64,000 bases of DNA from Williamsia muralis NBRC 105860 (GCF_001598915.1 NZ_BDAP01000001.1:62001-126000); one strand, 5' to 3'; positions 1 through 8,765 are shown, numbered from the stretch's first letter. The notes: generated by a model from the letters alone, not told the origin. Translations and numbers: made by a program.

Positions 1-2
1 TC

Positions 3-158
3 GGACAGACATCTGCAGCAGAGGTGATCGAGCAGCTCCGATCCGCGGTCCCCGAGGCAAGTGTCGGAATCGCCACCAAAGATGCCCGTGCCACAACCAT
101 TTCCGACCTTCTCGAGCAGGCGGACGCGGCGCTGTACGACGCAAAACGAGGACGTTGA
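3..158 (+). CDS. Diguanylate cyclase (GGDEF) C-terminal fragment, cut by window edge
   Basis: An open frame enters from the left edge and ends at TGA 156-158. Its last residues (LLEQADAALYDAKRGR) are the typical last helix of a GGDEF domain, where most members have ADxALYxAK. The family makes cyclic di-GMP from two GTP. Only 51 residues are visible. The GGDEF catalytic loop lies outside the window, so activity and any sensory domain cannot be judged. Confidence 0.75.
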   Translation, partial: GQTSAAEVIEQLRSAVPEASVGIATKDARATTISDLLEQADAALYDAKRGR

Positions 159-220
159 GACTGCCGGACCCCGCCCCAAGGACGGCGCCCCATTCTCAAG
201 CAACGAGCCGTCGGACACCT

Positions 221-913
221 CTACTGATCGTTTGTGTGGGACGTGATCACGCCGTTGAGTGCTGCCCACTGAAGCAACATGATCGTCTTGGCGTCTGCGA
301 TGCGGCCGTCGGCGATCATGGCGAGCGCATCGGCGAATGGGATCTCAAGCCGTTCGATGTCTTCGCCCTCCCCAGCGACTCCTCCACCGGGGCCGTCCAT
401 GTCGGACGTGGTGTAGGGCGCGGCGTAGAAATGAATGCGCTCGGTGACCGACCCTGGGCTCATGAACACATCGAACACGTGGTGCAGCGGGCCGACCCTC
501 ACCCCGAGCTCCTCGTGGGCTTCGCGTCGGATGGCGGTGGCCGGGTCGTCGTCGTCCAGCAGTCCGGCCGCCGTCTCGATCAGCATGCCGTCCGGGTGGC
601 CGTTGACATACACCGGAAATCTGAACTGCCTCGTCAACAGCACCACACCCCGTGCGTTGTCGTAGAGCAAGATGGTTGCGCCGTTGCCCCGGTCGTAGGT
701 TTCCCGTTGTTGGGTGACCCACTCGCCGTCGTGGCGCTGGTAGTCAAAAGTCGTGCGTCGCAGGACATGCCAACCCTGCGAAGACAGCTCAACGTCGCGG
801 ACCACAACGCGCTTGTTGCCGGTGAGGTCTCGACCTGCTTGGTCGAGCCCCGTTCTTCCCCGGTGGTCGGGCAGATCGATACCGGGAGTTCCTTTGGCGG
901 ACGGCGTGGTCAT
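221..913 (-). CDS. Nudix hydrolase, NudK/ADP-sugar pyrophosphatase-like
   Basis: A 230-aa Nudix protein. The Nudix helix is clear in the middle (GLLDDDD...RREAHEELGV), with the Arg-Glu...Glu-Glu-x-Gly metal-binding core. Its form is closest to the GDP-mannose/ADP-sugar pyrophosphatase NudK group (ETAAGLLD). It would cut nucleoside-diphosphate-linked substrates in the cytoplasm; the exact substrate cannot be read. The ATG at 913 is chosen over an in-frame start at 973 because it has a GGAGAGGAG ribosome site and leaves 16 bp after the upstream GNAT gene instead of overlapping it. Likely co-transcribed with that gene. Confidence 0.85.
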   Translation of the reverse strand: MTTPSAKGTPGIDLPDHRGRTGLDQAGRDLTGNKRVVVRDVELSSQGWHVLRRTTFDYQRHDGEWVTQQRETYDRGNGATILLYDNARGVVLLTRQFRFPVYVNGHPDGMLIETAAGLLDDDDPATAIRREAHEELGVRVGPLHHVFDVFMSPGSVTERIHFYAAPYTTSDMDGPGGGVAGEGEDIERLEIPFADALAMIADGRIADAKTIMLLQWAALNGVITSHTNDQ

Positions 914-929
914 GGTCTCCTCTCCCTTG

Positions 930-1412
930 TCAGGGTTGCTGTACGTCGCTGTCTGATCTCGTGTCTGGACCATTGGTGCGACGCAAGTGTAGAAGGGGGA
1001 ACGGGCGGCCGTCCGAATCCAGCGGCGAGCGCCCGGTCTGCTCGAATCCGCGTCGTTTGTAAAAGGCGACTGCGTCCGGGTTCTGTTCGTTCACATCGAC
1101 ATCGATGGTGCCCTGCGCCTGAAGGGCTCGATCCAGCAGAGCTGTACCCACTCCGCGGCCGTGTGTTGTGGGATCGACGAACAACATCTCGAGCCGACCG
1201 TCGGTGGTGCCGCTGAAACCGACCACGCGGCCGCCCAATTCGGCGACCACGAGTTCAACCATCGGAAAGAACTCTGCTGCGAGACGCTCTGAGTACCCGT
1301 CGACATCCGAGGGGGAGAGGAAGTGGTGGGTAGCTTCTACTGCGGCGCGCCAGACCTCGACCAGCCGGACCGTATCCCGCTCTTCGGCTCGCCGGAGTAC
1401 CAGTTCAGGCAT
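930..1412 (-). CDS. GNAT family N-acetyltransferase
   Basis: About 160 aa. The acetyl-CoA loop reads VDPTTHGRGVGTALLDRA (the GNAT Q/RxxGxG/A motif), followed by the usual C-terminal part NPDAVAFYKRRGFEQTGRS. The protein resembles small YjaB-like acetyltransferases; the acceptor is unknown. The start at 1412 (MPELVLRRAEERD) fits the family better than the upstream in-frame ATG and has AGGACGAG just before it. The gene lies 16 bp upstream of the Nudix gene on the same strand, so a two-gene operon is likely. Confidence 0.85.
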   Translation of the reverse strand: MPELVLRRAEERDTVRLVEVWRAAVEATHHFLSPSDVDGYSERLAAEFFPMVELVVAELGGRVVGFSGTTDGRLEMLFVDPTTHGRGVGTALLDRALQAQGTIDVDVNEQNPDAVAFYKRRGFEQTGRSPLDSDGRPFPLLHLRRTNGPDTRSDSDVQQP

Positions 1413-1584
1413 GGCTCGTCCTGTGCATGACTGAGCACAGTAGTTCGGGCAAAAGCCGACAGGCAAGGACTTATAGGGCCTGTGCATGGCGAGCGGCCGG
1501 TCGACGAAGCCGCCAAACGCATCGGTGGTGCGAATGGCGGCTCCGAAGGATTTTCAAGATTGTGGCGTCGACGTACGCCCGGCG

Positions 1585-1980
1585 TCAGCTGTAGAAGTAG
1601 ACCGTCTTGGTCTCGGTGGTGCCCTTCTCGCCCCAGTAACCACGGATCACGGCCTTGTACTGGGTGTCCTCGTATGCGGTGGCCAGGCTGCGGCAGGTGT
1701 TGCCCGCGCCGCCGCCGGCGTAGGTGTTTCGCTCGGTGAAGTCGTGTCCGGGTCCCGAGCGGCTGATCGCGGTCAGCGTCACCCGTACAGTCCGTACCCC
1801 TTCGGTATTCCAGGCGAAGGCGCAGAACTGATCGTCACCGTCGTTGTAACTGGCGGTTCCACCTTGTGTGCTCGTGGAGAACGAATTGGCCGACGCAGCA
1901 GGAGCTCCCAGCACACTGAGCACACCGGCCGCAGCTACGGTGAGAGCAGCCAAGGACGCTTTTGTCATGGTTCTTTTCAT
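1585..1980 (-). CDS. Small secreted protein, unknown function
   Basis: 131 aa with a clear Sec signal peptide: Lys/Arg start, hydrophobic stretch at about residues 8-25, and Ala-x-Ala type cleavage near APAASAN. The mature part of about 100 residues is rich in Thr, Gly, Asn and Tyr and has two Cys that could form a disulfide. No domain is recognised. A second in-frame ATG lies four codons in. A perfect 6-bp inverted repeat ends right at the start codon (see separate entry). Confidence 0.7.
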   Translation of the reverse strand: MKRTMTKASLAALTVAAAGVLSVLGAPAASANSFSTSTQGGTASYNDGDDQFCAFAWNTEGVRTVRVTLTAISRSGPGHDFTERNTYAGGGAGNTCRSLATAYEDTQYKAVIRGYWGEKGTTETKTVYFYS

Positions 1981-1998
1981 GAACCTGACCCTAGGTTC
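1981..1998 (-). promoter_or_regulatory. Inverted repeat abutting the start codon of the secreted-protein gene
   Basis: GAACCT and AGGTTC (6-bp perfect arms, 6-nt spacer) lie directly upstream of the ATG at 1980 read on the minus strand. In RNA this would form a short hairpin that holds the only AGG available as ribosome site. In DNA it could be an operator. Seen in sequence; function inferred. Confidence 0.35.
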
Positions 1999-2198
1999 GT
2001 CGTCTTGGCCCCGGGAGTCATCAACGTCGACTTCACCAGCTCTTCACTCTCCGTTGCGGTGAAGGTGGGACTCGTTTGTGGCGCGGCGCAACTGATTCCG
2101 TCAGCCTGCGGCTGTGCCGGGGACCACTCGGGCACTGAACGCGACCAGCCGTTAAAGAACCCCCACTCGTCACAGCCCGCGATGTCTGCCGTGGGTGG

Positions 2199-2681
2199 CT
2201 AGCCGAGTTCCAGGACCACGTGGTTGTTGAGGTCGGCCGCCCGGATGATGAATTCGGCCATGACCGCGAACTTGGATCGCAGATAGTCGATGTTCTCGTC
2301 GCGCCAGTTCAGGAACGGACGTATGCGCTGATCGGTGAGGTCGGCGATCGTCATGGACTCGAGCAGGGTGTCGAATGTCATGTGAGTGAGAATGTCTCGC
2401 GTAGCCGCTACATACGAGGGGCTCATGTAGTTGGGGATGCCCTCACTGAAGTTGATGTCGCCGGGCATGGAACCCTGACCAATAACAGGATTCACCGGCA
2501 GTCCGGAGCGGTCGAACATGAGACCGAGGGCCTCGAAAGCCTTGTCGATGTTCACCGTGATGGTCGGATCAGCATCGCGGAGATCGTTGACGAACCCGAC
2601 GACGTCCTCGGTCGAATCCTGAAGGTAGATCTCGTGGAGCTCAGCGTCGCTGAACCGGGTGTATGACCTGATGAGCCCCAT
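2199..2681 (-). CDS. DUF1877 family protein
   Basis: 160 aa resembling the DUF1877 (YfbM) family: starts MGLIRSYTRFSDAEL, has a central region with Asp and Lys (VNIDKAFEALGLM), and ends with a helix of charged residues. These are small cytoplasmic proteins of unknown function. The start at 2681 is preferred over the longer frame (2732) because a strong GGAGGAGGAG lies 8 nt before it. A single gene, flanked by about 200 bp non-coding on each side. Confidence 0.7.
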   Translation of the reverse strand: MGLIRSYTRFSDAELHEIYLQDSTEDVVGFVNDLRDADPTITVNIDKAFEALGLMFDRSGLPVNPVIGQGSMPGDINFSEGIPNYMSPSYVAATRDILTHMTFDTLLESMTIADLTDQRIRPFLNWRDENIDYLRSKFAVMAEFIIRAADLNNHVVLELG

Positions 2682-2885
2682 GTCGGTATCTCCTCCTCCG
2701 GGCATCAAAGTATCGCGGCATCGGCTTGGCAACAGTCAGTCATTGAGAGGACTGTCGACGCCGCTCCCGTTGGGGCCTTTACTGGATCCGGATGACTCTC
2801 GCGTCGTTCGAACGAGTGAACTCCTGAGGCCGCACCGGTGGAGTTAAGCCGCGCTGAAACAACATCATTCGGCATAGCATGGGCT

Positions 2886-3377
2886 ATGCCTACTCAGGAA
2901 TTGGTGGACTCTCACCACGGTCTGGTCTTGTTGGATCGTGGTGACGACGGCCGGGTTGTGGTCAGTGGCGAGTCGATTCCCACCGCGTCGATCAACCTGC
3001 CCGTCGACGACGACGCCAGCCGCAACAACCTGACCCTTGACGAGGTTCGGTATGAACTGCTGGTGTTCAAGGGGTCCTGGCGTCGAGCGCATCGGATCGA
3101 GATCTCCGGCCCTCCTGGGCGTTGGGTATTTGCGCCGGCGACCCGAAGGAGTCATTGCCTGGTACGCGGGCACCGGAGTGCCGAATCCACCGAGGTCGGC
3201 AAACTCGTTGCAGAACAAACACGAGTAACGGCGCTCTGGGGAAGCGGCTCCGACTCGAAACCATCACCGGGGGAGTGTGCGATGGGCTACCTGCTCGCCG
3301 CGACGTACGGGACGGGAAAGCCGTTGACACTCATGGCGATCTTCCAAGGAACTGTGAACGTGCTCGTCCCCGGTTGA
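2886..3377 (+). CDS. Hypothetical protein
   Basis: 163 aa with no domain I recognise, soluble. The first 80 codons have GC-rich third positions typical of this genome; the later part is less clear (clusters of Arg and His), so a frameshift or decayed end is possible. The ATG at 2886 is chosen because TAGCAT, a good -10 hexamer, ends 5 nt before it, suggesting a leaderless message; a GTG at 2838 is the alternative. The gene ends 17 bp from the convergent arr gene. Confidence 0.45.
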   Translation: MPTQELVDSHHGLVLLDRGDDGRVVVSGESIPTASINLPVDDDASRNNLTLDEVRYELLVFKGSWRRAHRIEISGPPGRWVFAPATRRSHCLVRGHRSAESTEVGKLVAEQTRVTALWGSGSDSKPSPGECAMGYLLAATYGTGKPLTLMAIFQGTVNVLVPG

Positions 3378-3393
3378 ATGGAGGTTGCGGTCG

Positions 3394-3831
3394 CTAGTCG
3401 TAGAGGACCGCATCTCCGCGGCGTCGCAGCGCGTCCAGTCCGGCGCGAAATTGTCCAAGGTACTCAGGAGAATGTCCTACCCAGTCGGTCATCTCGCCGA
3501 CTACCTTTATCGGCTGGGCGCTGCGATAGGAGTGAGTTGGATTGCCGGGGAACTTCTTATCGGTGACGTTGGGGTCGTCCTCGACGTCGTCGCCGGGCTC
3601 CACGATGTAGACGCGGCAGGGCCCATCGCCCACGGCCATTTCCGCTGCCAGCACTGCGCCGTCCAACACCTTCGTCATGTAGACGTAGTTCGAGATGTGG
3701 TCGTCGCGGTAGTTGGAGCGATGACCGGGCACGAGGTAGTCCCCAACCCGTAGGTCGGCTTTGGTGCCGTGAAAGTAGGCACCGGACTCGTGCACCACAA
3801 AACGTTCCGGCGTATCCGCCATATCTGCCAT
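3394..3831 (-). CDS. arr: NAD+-rifampin ADP-ribosyltransferase
   Basis: 145 aa, the usual length of Arr. The signature parts are all present: FHGTKADLRVGD with the active-site His, SNYVYMTKVLDGAV with the Tyr, and EDDPNVTDKKFPGNPTHSYR with the catalytic Asp, then WVGHSPEYLGQ. The family moves ADP-ribose from NAD+ to the ansa-bridge hydroxyl of rifamycins and inactivates them in the cytoplasm. Chromosomal arr is common in environmental mycobacteria and relatives. The start at 3831 has GGAGGGG 6 nt upstream; longer in-frame starts lack a site. Single gene. Confidence 0.93.
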   Translation of the reverse strand: MADMADTPERFVVHESGAYFHGTKADLRVGDYLVPGHRSNYRDDHISNYVYMTKVLDGAVLAAEMAVGDGPCRVYIVEPGDDVEDDPNVTDKKFPGNPTHSYRSAQPIKVVGEMTDWVGHSPEYLGQFRAGLDALRRRGDAVLYD

Positions 3832-3989
3832 CGAGAACCCCTCCGCGTGTCGGTTGCCGGGCGATTGTGCACGACAAACGGGGTCTTGCCGCAAGCCCCC
3901 GTCTCCGCGTTACCATGAAAGGGGAAGTGACAGCACGGACGATCGAGCCAGGCGGCGCGCAGTGGGAGACTCAAGCCGTAGTCAGCAGG

Positions 3990-4229
3990 TCAGCGACGCT
4001 GAGGTTTCTTTGCTTCCCAGACGGCCGTGGCGATGCCGATGACGCCCAAGATCAGCAGGACGATACCCAGCGGCTGGCCACGGAACCACCAGAACTCGCT
4101 GTCGCGAAAGAAGAGCAAAAGCACAAGTCCCACGATCATGAGTGCCGCATCGGCTACGAGGTTCATAGTCAACTTGTTGGTGAGCATGCCAATAGTGTGA
4201 CCGCGACCAGCCTTCCCCGCGTCCGACAT
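3990..4229 (-). CDS. Small membrane protein, unknown function
   Basis: About 79 aa from the ATG at 4229. Two membrane segments are visible (VADAALMIVGLVLLLFF and PLGIVLLILGVIGIATAV), joined by a short Trp-rich loop (SEFWWFRG), with a basic tail (AKKPQRR). No family is recognised. The start is uncertain: an in-frame TTG at 4301 and an ATG at 4187 are also possible and none has a good ribosome site. It lies just downstream of the nitrilase-family gene on the same strand and may share its transcript. Confidence 0.5.
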   Translation of the reverse strand: MSDAGKAGRGHTIGMLTNKLTMNLVADAALMIVGLVLLLFFRDSEFWWFRGQPLGIVLLILGVIGIATAVWEAKKPQRR

Positions 4230-4308
4230 AGTGATGATTTTGTGGATGAGATGCGGGGGCCTCTCAGACTGATCGAGTGTGAGCTCGATGTCGGAGTGCA
4301 ACCCCGAT

Positions 4309-5022
4309 TTACGCAGTGAGTTCGGCGCTCACATGTTCCCCGGGTTGACCACCCGCTTGAATCACGCAGTGGCCGTTGGCATCCCAGATGGCCGACCCTC
4401 CACAAGTCTGTGTGTATCCGCCGTCAGTCGGACCGGCGAAACCCGCGAACACCACTGGAACCGAGCCCAGAGCGCAGATACGGCGCGCGCGGACATCGAA
4501 CTGGTCCACTTCGTGTGGTCTGTGCACGAGACCGGCAGCGTACAAGTCGATCGCCGAGGCGATGGTGGCGCTGGTGTGATCGTCGATGCGGGTGTCTTTG
4601 CAGATCCCGATGCCGACACGCCACCCCGAAACCTCCACCACAGCCACCGCCGATCCCGGGACGTACACCCCGACCTCGGGGCCTCCGAGGTGCACTTTGC
4701 GGTAAACGACTTGGGCGCCGGTTCCCGCCACCGCCAAGACTCCGATGGCCCGTCCGGACAAGTGAGGAACAGCCGCACCCGCCAGTGCGATCGAGCCCAT
4801 CTCCTTGCATGCGTCCACCAGTGGATCCAACGCCGGGTCATCGACGTCGACGGCCTGCGCTTCCAAGCTGTACCCGGTCAGAGACATCTCCGGGAACACA
4901 ACAAGTCGAGCACGGCAGCGCCGGACGACGTCGGCGTGAGCTAGGGCGTTCGCGCGGAGGTCACCGGTCTTGGTGAGGGGTTGCGCCGCAGCTACCCGCA
5001 GACTCGGGCTCTTCGTCGTCAT
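4309..5022 (-). CDS. Carbon-nitrogen hydrolase (nitrilase superfamily)
   Basis: 237 aa. The catalytic triad of the superfamily is intact: Glu45 in VVFPEMSLTGY, Lys109 in VYRKVHL, Cys141 in GIGICKDTR. These enzymes hydrolyse nitriles, amides or carbamoyl groups through a Cys-thioester. The protein is short for the family (most are 260-300 aa), with a compact C-terminus. Substrate unknown. A small membrane-protein gene follows on the same strand. Confidence 0.85.
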   Translation of the reverse strand: MTTKSPSLRVAAAQPLTKTGDLRANALAHADVVRRCRARLVVFPEMSLTGYSLEAQAVDVDDPALDPLVDACKEMGSIALAGAAVPHLSGRAIGVLAVAGTGAQVVYRKVHLGGPEVGVYVPGSAVAVVEVSGWRVGIGICKDTRIDDHTSATIASAIDLYAAGLVHRPHEVDQFDVRARRICALGSVPVVFAGFAGPTDGGYTQTCGGSAIWDANGHCVIQAGGQPGEHVSAELTA

Positions 5023-5045
5023 CGGTCTATATCGCTGCCTGGCCT

Positions 5046-5657
5046 TCAGGCGTAGCGCCCAACTGCCCAGCCTCGAGCTGCGTCAGGGCGTATCGCCTCG
5101 ACCTCAACACCATCCTGGAACAGGCCTATCTGCAGCACGGTTCCGGCTTCGATCGCCTCGCGCCACGCACGGATGGGCCCCTCGCCCCACGGCTTGTGCG
5201 GGAGCAGATCGTCGAAGATGAGCACGGTGCCCTCGTGGGCCAGGCGCTTCATGTTGGAGATGTCGGCGGAGGCAACCTCGTGCGTGTGCCCACCGTCGAT
5301 GAAGATCAAATCGAAGGTGTCGTTGGTCTCCGAGGCGAACAGCGGAATCGTCTGGCGCGAATCGCCGGCGATCAGCGTGTGGCGCTCCGGGAACTCCTCG
5401 TCGATGTGTTCCTTGGCCATTGACACGTACTCGTGTTCGGCCAGATCGAACGACGTGACATGAACGAGGGGGTTGGCACTGAGGAAGGCGTAGCTCGAGA
5501 ACCCCACGTTGAAACCGATCTCGCCGATTCGGCGTATCTCTTGCCTGGCAGCGAGGGCCTTGAGGAAGGCAAGTTGCTCGGCGTTCGCGGATCCCTCGAC
5601 GAACCACCCGTGACCACGGGCTTCATTGACGATCTCTTCCAGGCGATCAAAGCTCAT
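5046..5657 (-). CDS. Class I SAM-dependent methyltransferase
   Basis: 203 aa of the O-methyltransferase/Methyltransf_24 type. Motif I is IGEIGFNVGFSS, the acidic end of the second strand follows (VTSFDLAEHEY), and FDLIFIDGGHTHE provides the DGGH metal/acceptor motif of this group. No membrane segment. The start at 5657 (MSFDRLEE) has GAGGAAG 6 nt before it. The acceptor is unknown; neighbours do not form an obvious pathway. Confidence 0.8.
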   Translation of the reverse strand: MSFDRLEEIVNEARGHGWFVEGSANAEQLAFLKALAARQEIRRIGEIGFNVGFSSYAFLSANPLVHVTSFDLAEHEYVSMAKEHIDEEFPERHTLIAGDSRQTIPLFASETNDTFDLIFIDGGHTHEVASADISNMKRLAHEGTVLIFDDLLPHKPWGEGPIRAWREAIEAGTVLQIGLFQDGVEVEAIRPDAARGWAVGRYA

Positions 5658-5707
5658 GTGCCACTTCCTCGGACGGTGAGGCACGTCGCAGCCTCGGACA
5701 CCTCATT

Positions 5708-6442
5708 TTAAGAGCAGCCGCGCACAAGAGTGCGCATACTCTTGCCGACCGTGCGTGTCCGGCCTCGCCGGTGAGCATCGAGACAGTGCGGCACGGGAAA
5801 GTCGTTGTCCAAGTGTTTGTCGGCGCAGTGCTCAGAAGTCCGACGTCGGCTTCGCCAAGTGATCGCGTAGCGCCACAGGGGTAGGCGGCGCCAGCTCAGG
5901 CCTGGTAGTACGGCTGTGGCAATGCCTTTGACCTGTGTATAGGTGTGCGGGAAGTCCATCTGCACCGGAGCATTGTGTTGCCAGTAGCCGCGCCTGCGAG
6001 ACAGCACTTGGTGTTGTACTGCGCCCACGAGTTCCAAGGCGTAGTCCTGCGCGGTCGAACTGCGCGCGCAGCCGATGACTACCAGGGTGCCGCCGGGAGC
6101 TGTGAGGCGCGCGAGCCGTCCGAGTCCTGCCGCGAGGTCGGGGAAGTGATGGACGGTTGCTACTGCGGTGACGAGGTCGTAGTGCGCTTCGGGGAGTGGA
6201 TACGTCAGTACGTCTCCAACAATCCACGTGACGTCGGCGGAGGTGTTCTTCTGCGTGTTGGTCAGCGTCTCATTGTCAGAATCGATACCGGTCACCTCAT
6301 CGACGTTCTCGGCGAGGCGGGCGGCGAGGAGTCCGTCGCCGGTGCCGACATCGAGAGCCGTACTGGCCATCGGCGCCGCCGCCAAAGCGATGTCGTAGTA
6401 GTGGATGTTGTGGTTCCATCGGCGGTCTAGCTTCTTGTCCAC
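5708..6442 (-). CDS. Class I SAM-dependent methyltransferase
   Basis: 244 aa. It starts VDKKLDRRWNHNIHYYD, a form shared by a group of actinobacterial methyltransferases, and has motif I ALDVGTGDGLL, VTGIDSD, and VTAVATVHHFPD as motif IV. The last 40 residues are Arg/His-rich and look like read-through past a lost family stop, so the C-terminus may be extended. The GTG at 6442 is chosen from the family start; longer frames run into the divergent ZapE gene. Acceptor unknown. Confidence 0.75.
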   Translation of the reverse strand: MDKKLDRRWNHNIHYYDIALAAAPMASTALDVGTGDGLLAARLAENVDEVTGIDSDNETLTNTQKNTSADVTWIVGDVLTYPLPEAHYDLVTAVATVHHFPDLAAGLGRLARLTAPGGTLVVIGCARSSTAQDYALELVGAVQHQVLSRRRGYWQHNAPVQMDFPHTYTQVKGIATAVLPGLSWRRLPLWRYAITWRSRRRTSEHCADKHLDNDFPVPHCLDAHRRGRTRTVGKSMRTLVRGCS

Positions 6443-6485
6443 TCCACCACTGTGGCATGCGGCGTCGACATGGGACACTTCCAAC

Positions 6486-7502
6486 GTGCGTTCACAGCAG
6501 CAGCTCGTTGCGGCGGTCGATGCATCGGCGACGCGGGCCGGGTTCACTCTGGACGCCGCCCAGCGGCGACTCCTTGACCGACTCGCTTGTGTTGCAGCAA
6601 CAGCCGACAAGAAGCAGAGACGCCAATCAACGCCTCGTGGCCTGTACATCTATGGCGACGCCGGCAGGGGTAAGTCGTGGCTGACCGACGCGCTCTATGC
6701 AGCAGTGCCTACAACCCAGAAGACCCGTATTCACTTCCACCGCTTCTTCGACGAACTCCATCGCAACATCCACGATCACCGCACCGAACGGGAGGCTGTG
6801 GACCGGGCAATCGACGAAGTGACTGGCGCGGGCAGGTTGCTGTTCTTCGACGAGTTGCACGTCCATGATTCCGGCGACGCACGTTTGCTCACACGGTTGC
6901 TCGAGAACGCGTTCCGCCGTGGAATCACTGTGCTCGCAACCTCCAACTATGCACCAAAGGACTTGTTGCCGAACCCTGTGTGGCATCACACTTTTGAGCC
7001 CGGAATCGAACTGATCGAGACGAATATGGAGCTCTTCCATCTAGAGGGCCCTACCGACTACCGGTCGCTCCGGGGTGATCATGCAGTCGGCTTCGCGGCC
7101 GGCACCTGGACTACGCGAACGCCAGTGGCGCTTTCACCACGCAGCGAGGCCACAACGGCGAAAGTTCGCGGCCGCCACTTTCCGGTCCTTGCGGTACGCC
7201 CCGCTCACCTGTGGGTTTCTTTCAGCCAGATCTGCGATTCCCCGACATCGACAATCGAATACCTGGAATGGACGCGGGCATTCACCACCTGGACGATTAC
7301 CGACGTCCCCTTGCTTCGAGAGGCCGATCTCGAGGCGCAGCAACGTTTTATCAATCTGGTCGATGTGCTTGTCGATGCCGATGTGTGCGTCCACTTCGTA
7401 TCCACCCACGAACTCGCGACCTTCCTCAAAGGCGCCACTCAACGGCCCGATGCGTTTCGACTGGCCAGTCGCATGCAACTGCTACGTCAAGATCCAGCCT
7501 GA
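6486..7502 (+). CDS. zapE: Cell division protein ZapE/AFG1-like ATPase
   Basis: 338 aa. Walker A is GDAGRGKS (residues about 57-64) and Walker B is RLLFFDELHVHD, followed by the family's sensor region ITVLATSNYAPKDLLPN. AFG1/ZapE proteins are P-loop ATPases linked to Z-ring control in E. coli and to mitochondrial protein turnover in eukaryotes; the actinobacterial role is not settled. The C-terminal third is well kept (HELATFLKGA). The GTG at 6486 keeps the gene clear of the divergent methyltransferase; TTG 6408 is an alternative. No good ribosome site is seen. Confidence 0.82.
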   Translation: MRSQQQLVAAVDASATRAGFTLDAAQRRLLDRLACVAATADKKQRRQSTPRGLYIYGDAGRGKSWLTDALYAAVPTTQKTRIHFHRFFDELHRNIHDHRTEREAVDRAIDEVTGAGRLLFFDELHVHDSGDARLLTRLLENAFRRGITVLATSNYAPKDLLPNPVWHHTFEPGIELIETNMELFHLEGPTDYRSLRGDHAVGFAAGTWTTRTPVALSPRSEATTAKVRGRHFPVLAVRPAHLWVSFSQICDSPTSTIEYLEWTRAFTTWTITDVPLLREADLEAQQRFINLVDVLVDADVCVHFVSTHELATFLKGATQRPDAFRLASRMQLLRQDPA

Positions 7503-7571
7503 TGTTCGGCCGCGACGCTGGTCAGCCTTGTGCCGTCACATGCTGGGCCCACTGAACAATCCGCGGATAAA

Positions 7572-8738
7572 TCACCTGGTCGCGGCCAACACTGCTGCGA
7601 GCCCTTGCTGTAGGTCTTCGATGTAGTAGTCAGGAACCTCCAACGATGGGAAGTGACCGCCGATTTCGGGTGTACGCCATCGGACGATCTGCCGGAACCG
7701 CTCCTGAGCCCAAGCGCGGGGGTACTTTTCGATATCACCCGGGTACGTGGTGATCGCTGCGGGAACGTCCACTCGGAGTTCGGGATCAAGAGAGTTGTGG
7801 CTTTCGTAGTAGATGCGGGCCGCGGAAGCGCCGGTGCGAGTCAGCCAGTAGAGGGTGACGTTGTCGAGAACGCTGTCGATGGACACTCTTTCGAACGGGC
7901 TGTCCACGGTGTCAGTCCATTCGGCGAACTTGTCGAGAATCCAGGCAAGCAAACCGGCCGGCGAGTCGACGAGCGAATAGCCGATGGTCTGTGGGCGGGT
8001 GGCCTGCTGTTTGGCGTACGCCGTGCGGTGGGCCCAGAAGTTTAGAGTCTCCTCGGTCCATGACCGTTCGGCCGCCGTCAGCCCGTCGGTTGTCAGTCCA
8101 GGCGGCGATTGCGCGAGCGTCGTGTGGATGCCGAGAACCTGCTCGGGGAACCGACCGCCGAGGAGGGTCGTGATCACACCTCCCCAGTCGCCGCCGTGCG
8201 CCAGGAACTTGCCGTAACCGAGCCGACCCATCAGTTCCACCCAAGCGGCCGCAATCTTTTCGGTTCCCCATCCGGTGGTGGCGGGCCTGTCGCTGTAGCC
8301 GAAGCCCGGCAGCGAAGGCACCACGACGTGGAATGCCGGAGCGTCTGCATCCTTCGGATCCGCAAGCTCGTCCACCACGCCGATGAACTCTGCAATGCTG
8401 CCCGGCCAACCGTGGGTCACGATGAGAGGAGTGGCGTCGGCGCGCGCGGACCTGCGGTGCAGAAAGTGAATTCCCAGACCGTCAATGGTCGTGCGGAATT
8501 GGCCAACCTCGTTGAGCCGGGTTTCGAATGACCGCCAGTTGTACTGGGTGCGCCAGTAATTCAGGACATCGGTGAGGTCGGCGAGGGGCACACCCTGATC
8601 CCATCGGCGGGGATCCGGCGCGGGGGCATGAACCGTCTCGGTCTCCGGGAGCCGAGTGGCAGATATGCGGGTACGGAGATCCTCGAGCTCCGAGTCAGGT
8701 GCATGGGCACGGAAGTCGTGTACCTCGTCGATGTGCAT
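7572..8738 (-). CDS. Epoxide hydrolase (alpha/beta hydrolase, EHN type)
   Basis: 388 aa. An N-terminal epoxide-hydrolase domain (residues 1-110: DLRTRISATRLPE, WRSFETRLNEVGQF) precedes an alpha/beta hydrolase fold. The oxyanion motif HGWPGS is at 109-114, the nucleophile Asp184 lies in GGDWGG, and the catalytic His is in GGHFPSLEVPD near the end. The class opens epoxides to diols via an ester on Asp. The GGAGAAC ribosome site supports the start. It is divergent from a CGNR regulator and shares a 13-bp box with it, so it is probably that regulator's target. Confidence 0.9.
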   Translation of the reverse strand: MHIDEVHDFRAHAPDSELEDLRTRISATRLPETETVHAPAPDPRRWDQGVPLADLTDVLNYWRTQYNWRSFETRLNEVGQFRTTIDGLGIHFLHRRSARADATPLIVTHGWPGSIAEFIGVVDELADPKDADAPAFHVVVPSLPGFGYSDRPATTGWGTEKIAAAWVELMGRLGYGKFLAHGGDWGGVITTLLGGRFPEQVLGIHTTLAQSPPGLTTDGLTAAERSWTEETLNFWAHRTAYAKQQATRPQTIGYSLVDSPAGLLAWILDKFAEWTDTVDSPFERVSIDSVLDNVTLYWLTRTGASAARIYYESHNSLDPELRVDVPAAITTYPGDIEKYPRAWAQERFRQIVRWRTPEIGGHFPSLEVPDYYIEDLQQGLAAVLAATR

Positions 8739-8765
8739 GAGTTCTCCATTTGTCAGGAACCGTCA

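Noticed and set aside
155-1216. 353-aa plus-strand open frame
   Set aside because: It is the antisense shadow of the Nudix and GNAT genes, which have clear family motifs on the minus strand; the plus product has no recognisable domain.
4820-4832. Further TTGGATCC-type operator
   Set aside because: The GGATCCAA here lies inside the nitrilase-family coding region and lacks the flanking AAT bases; taken as chance.
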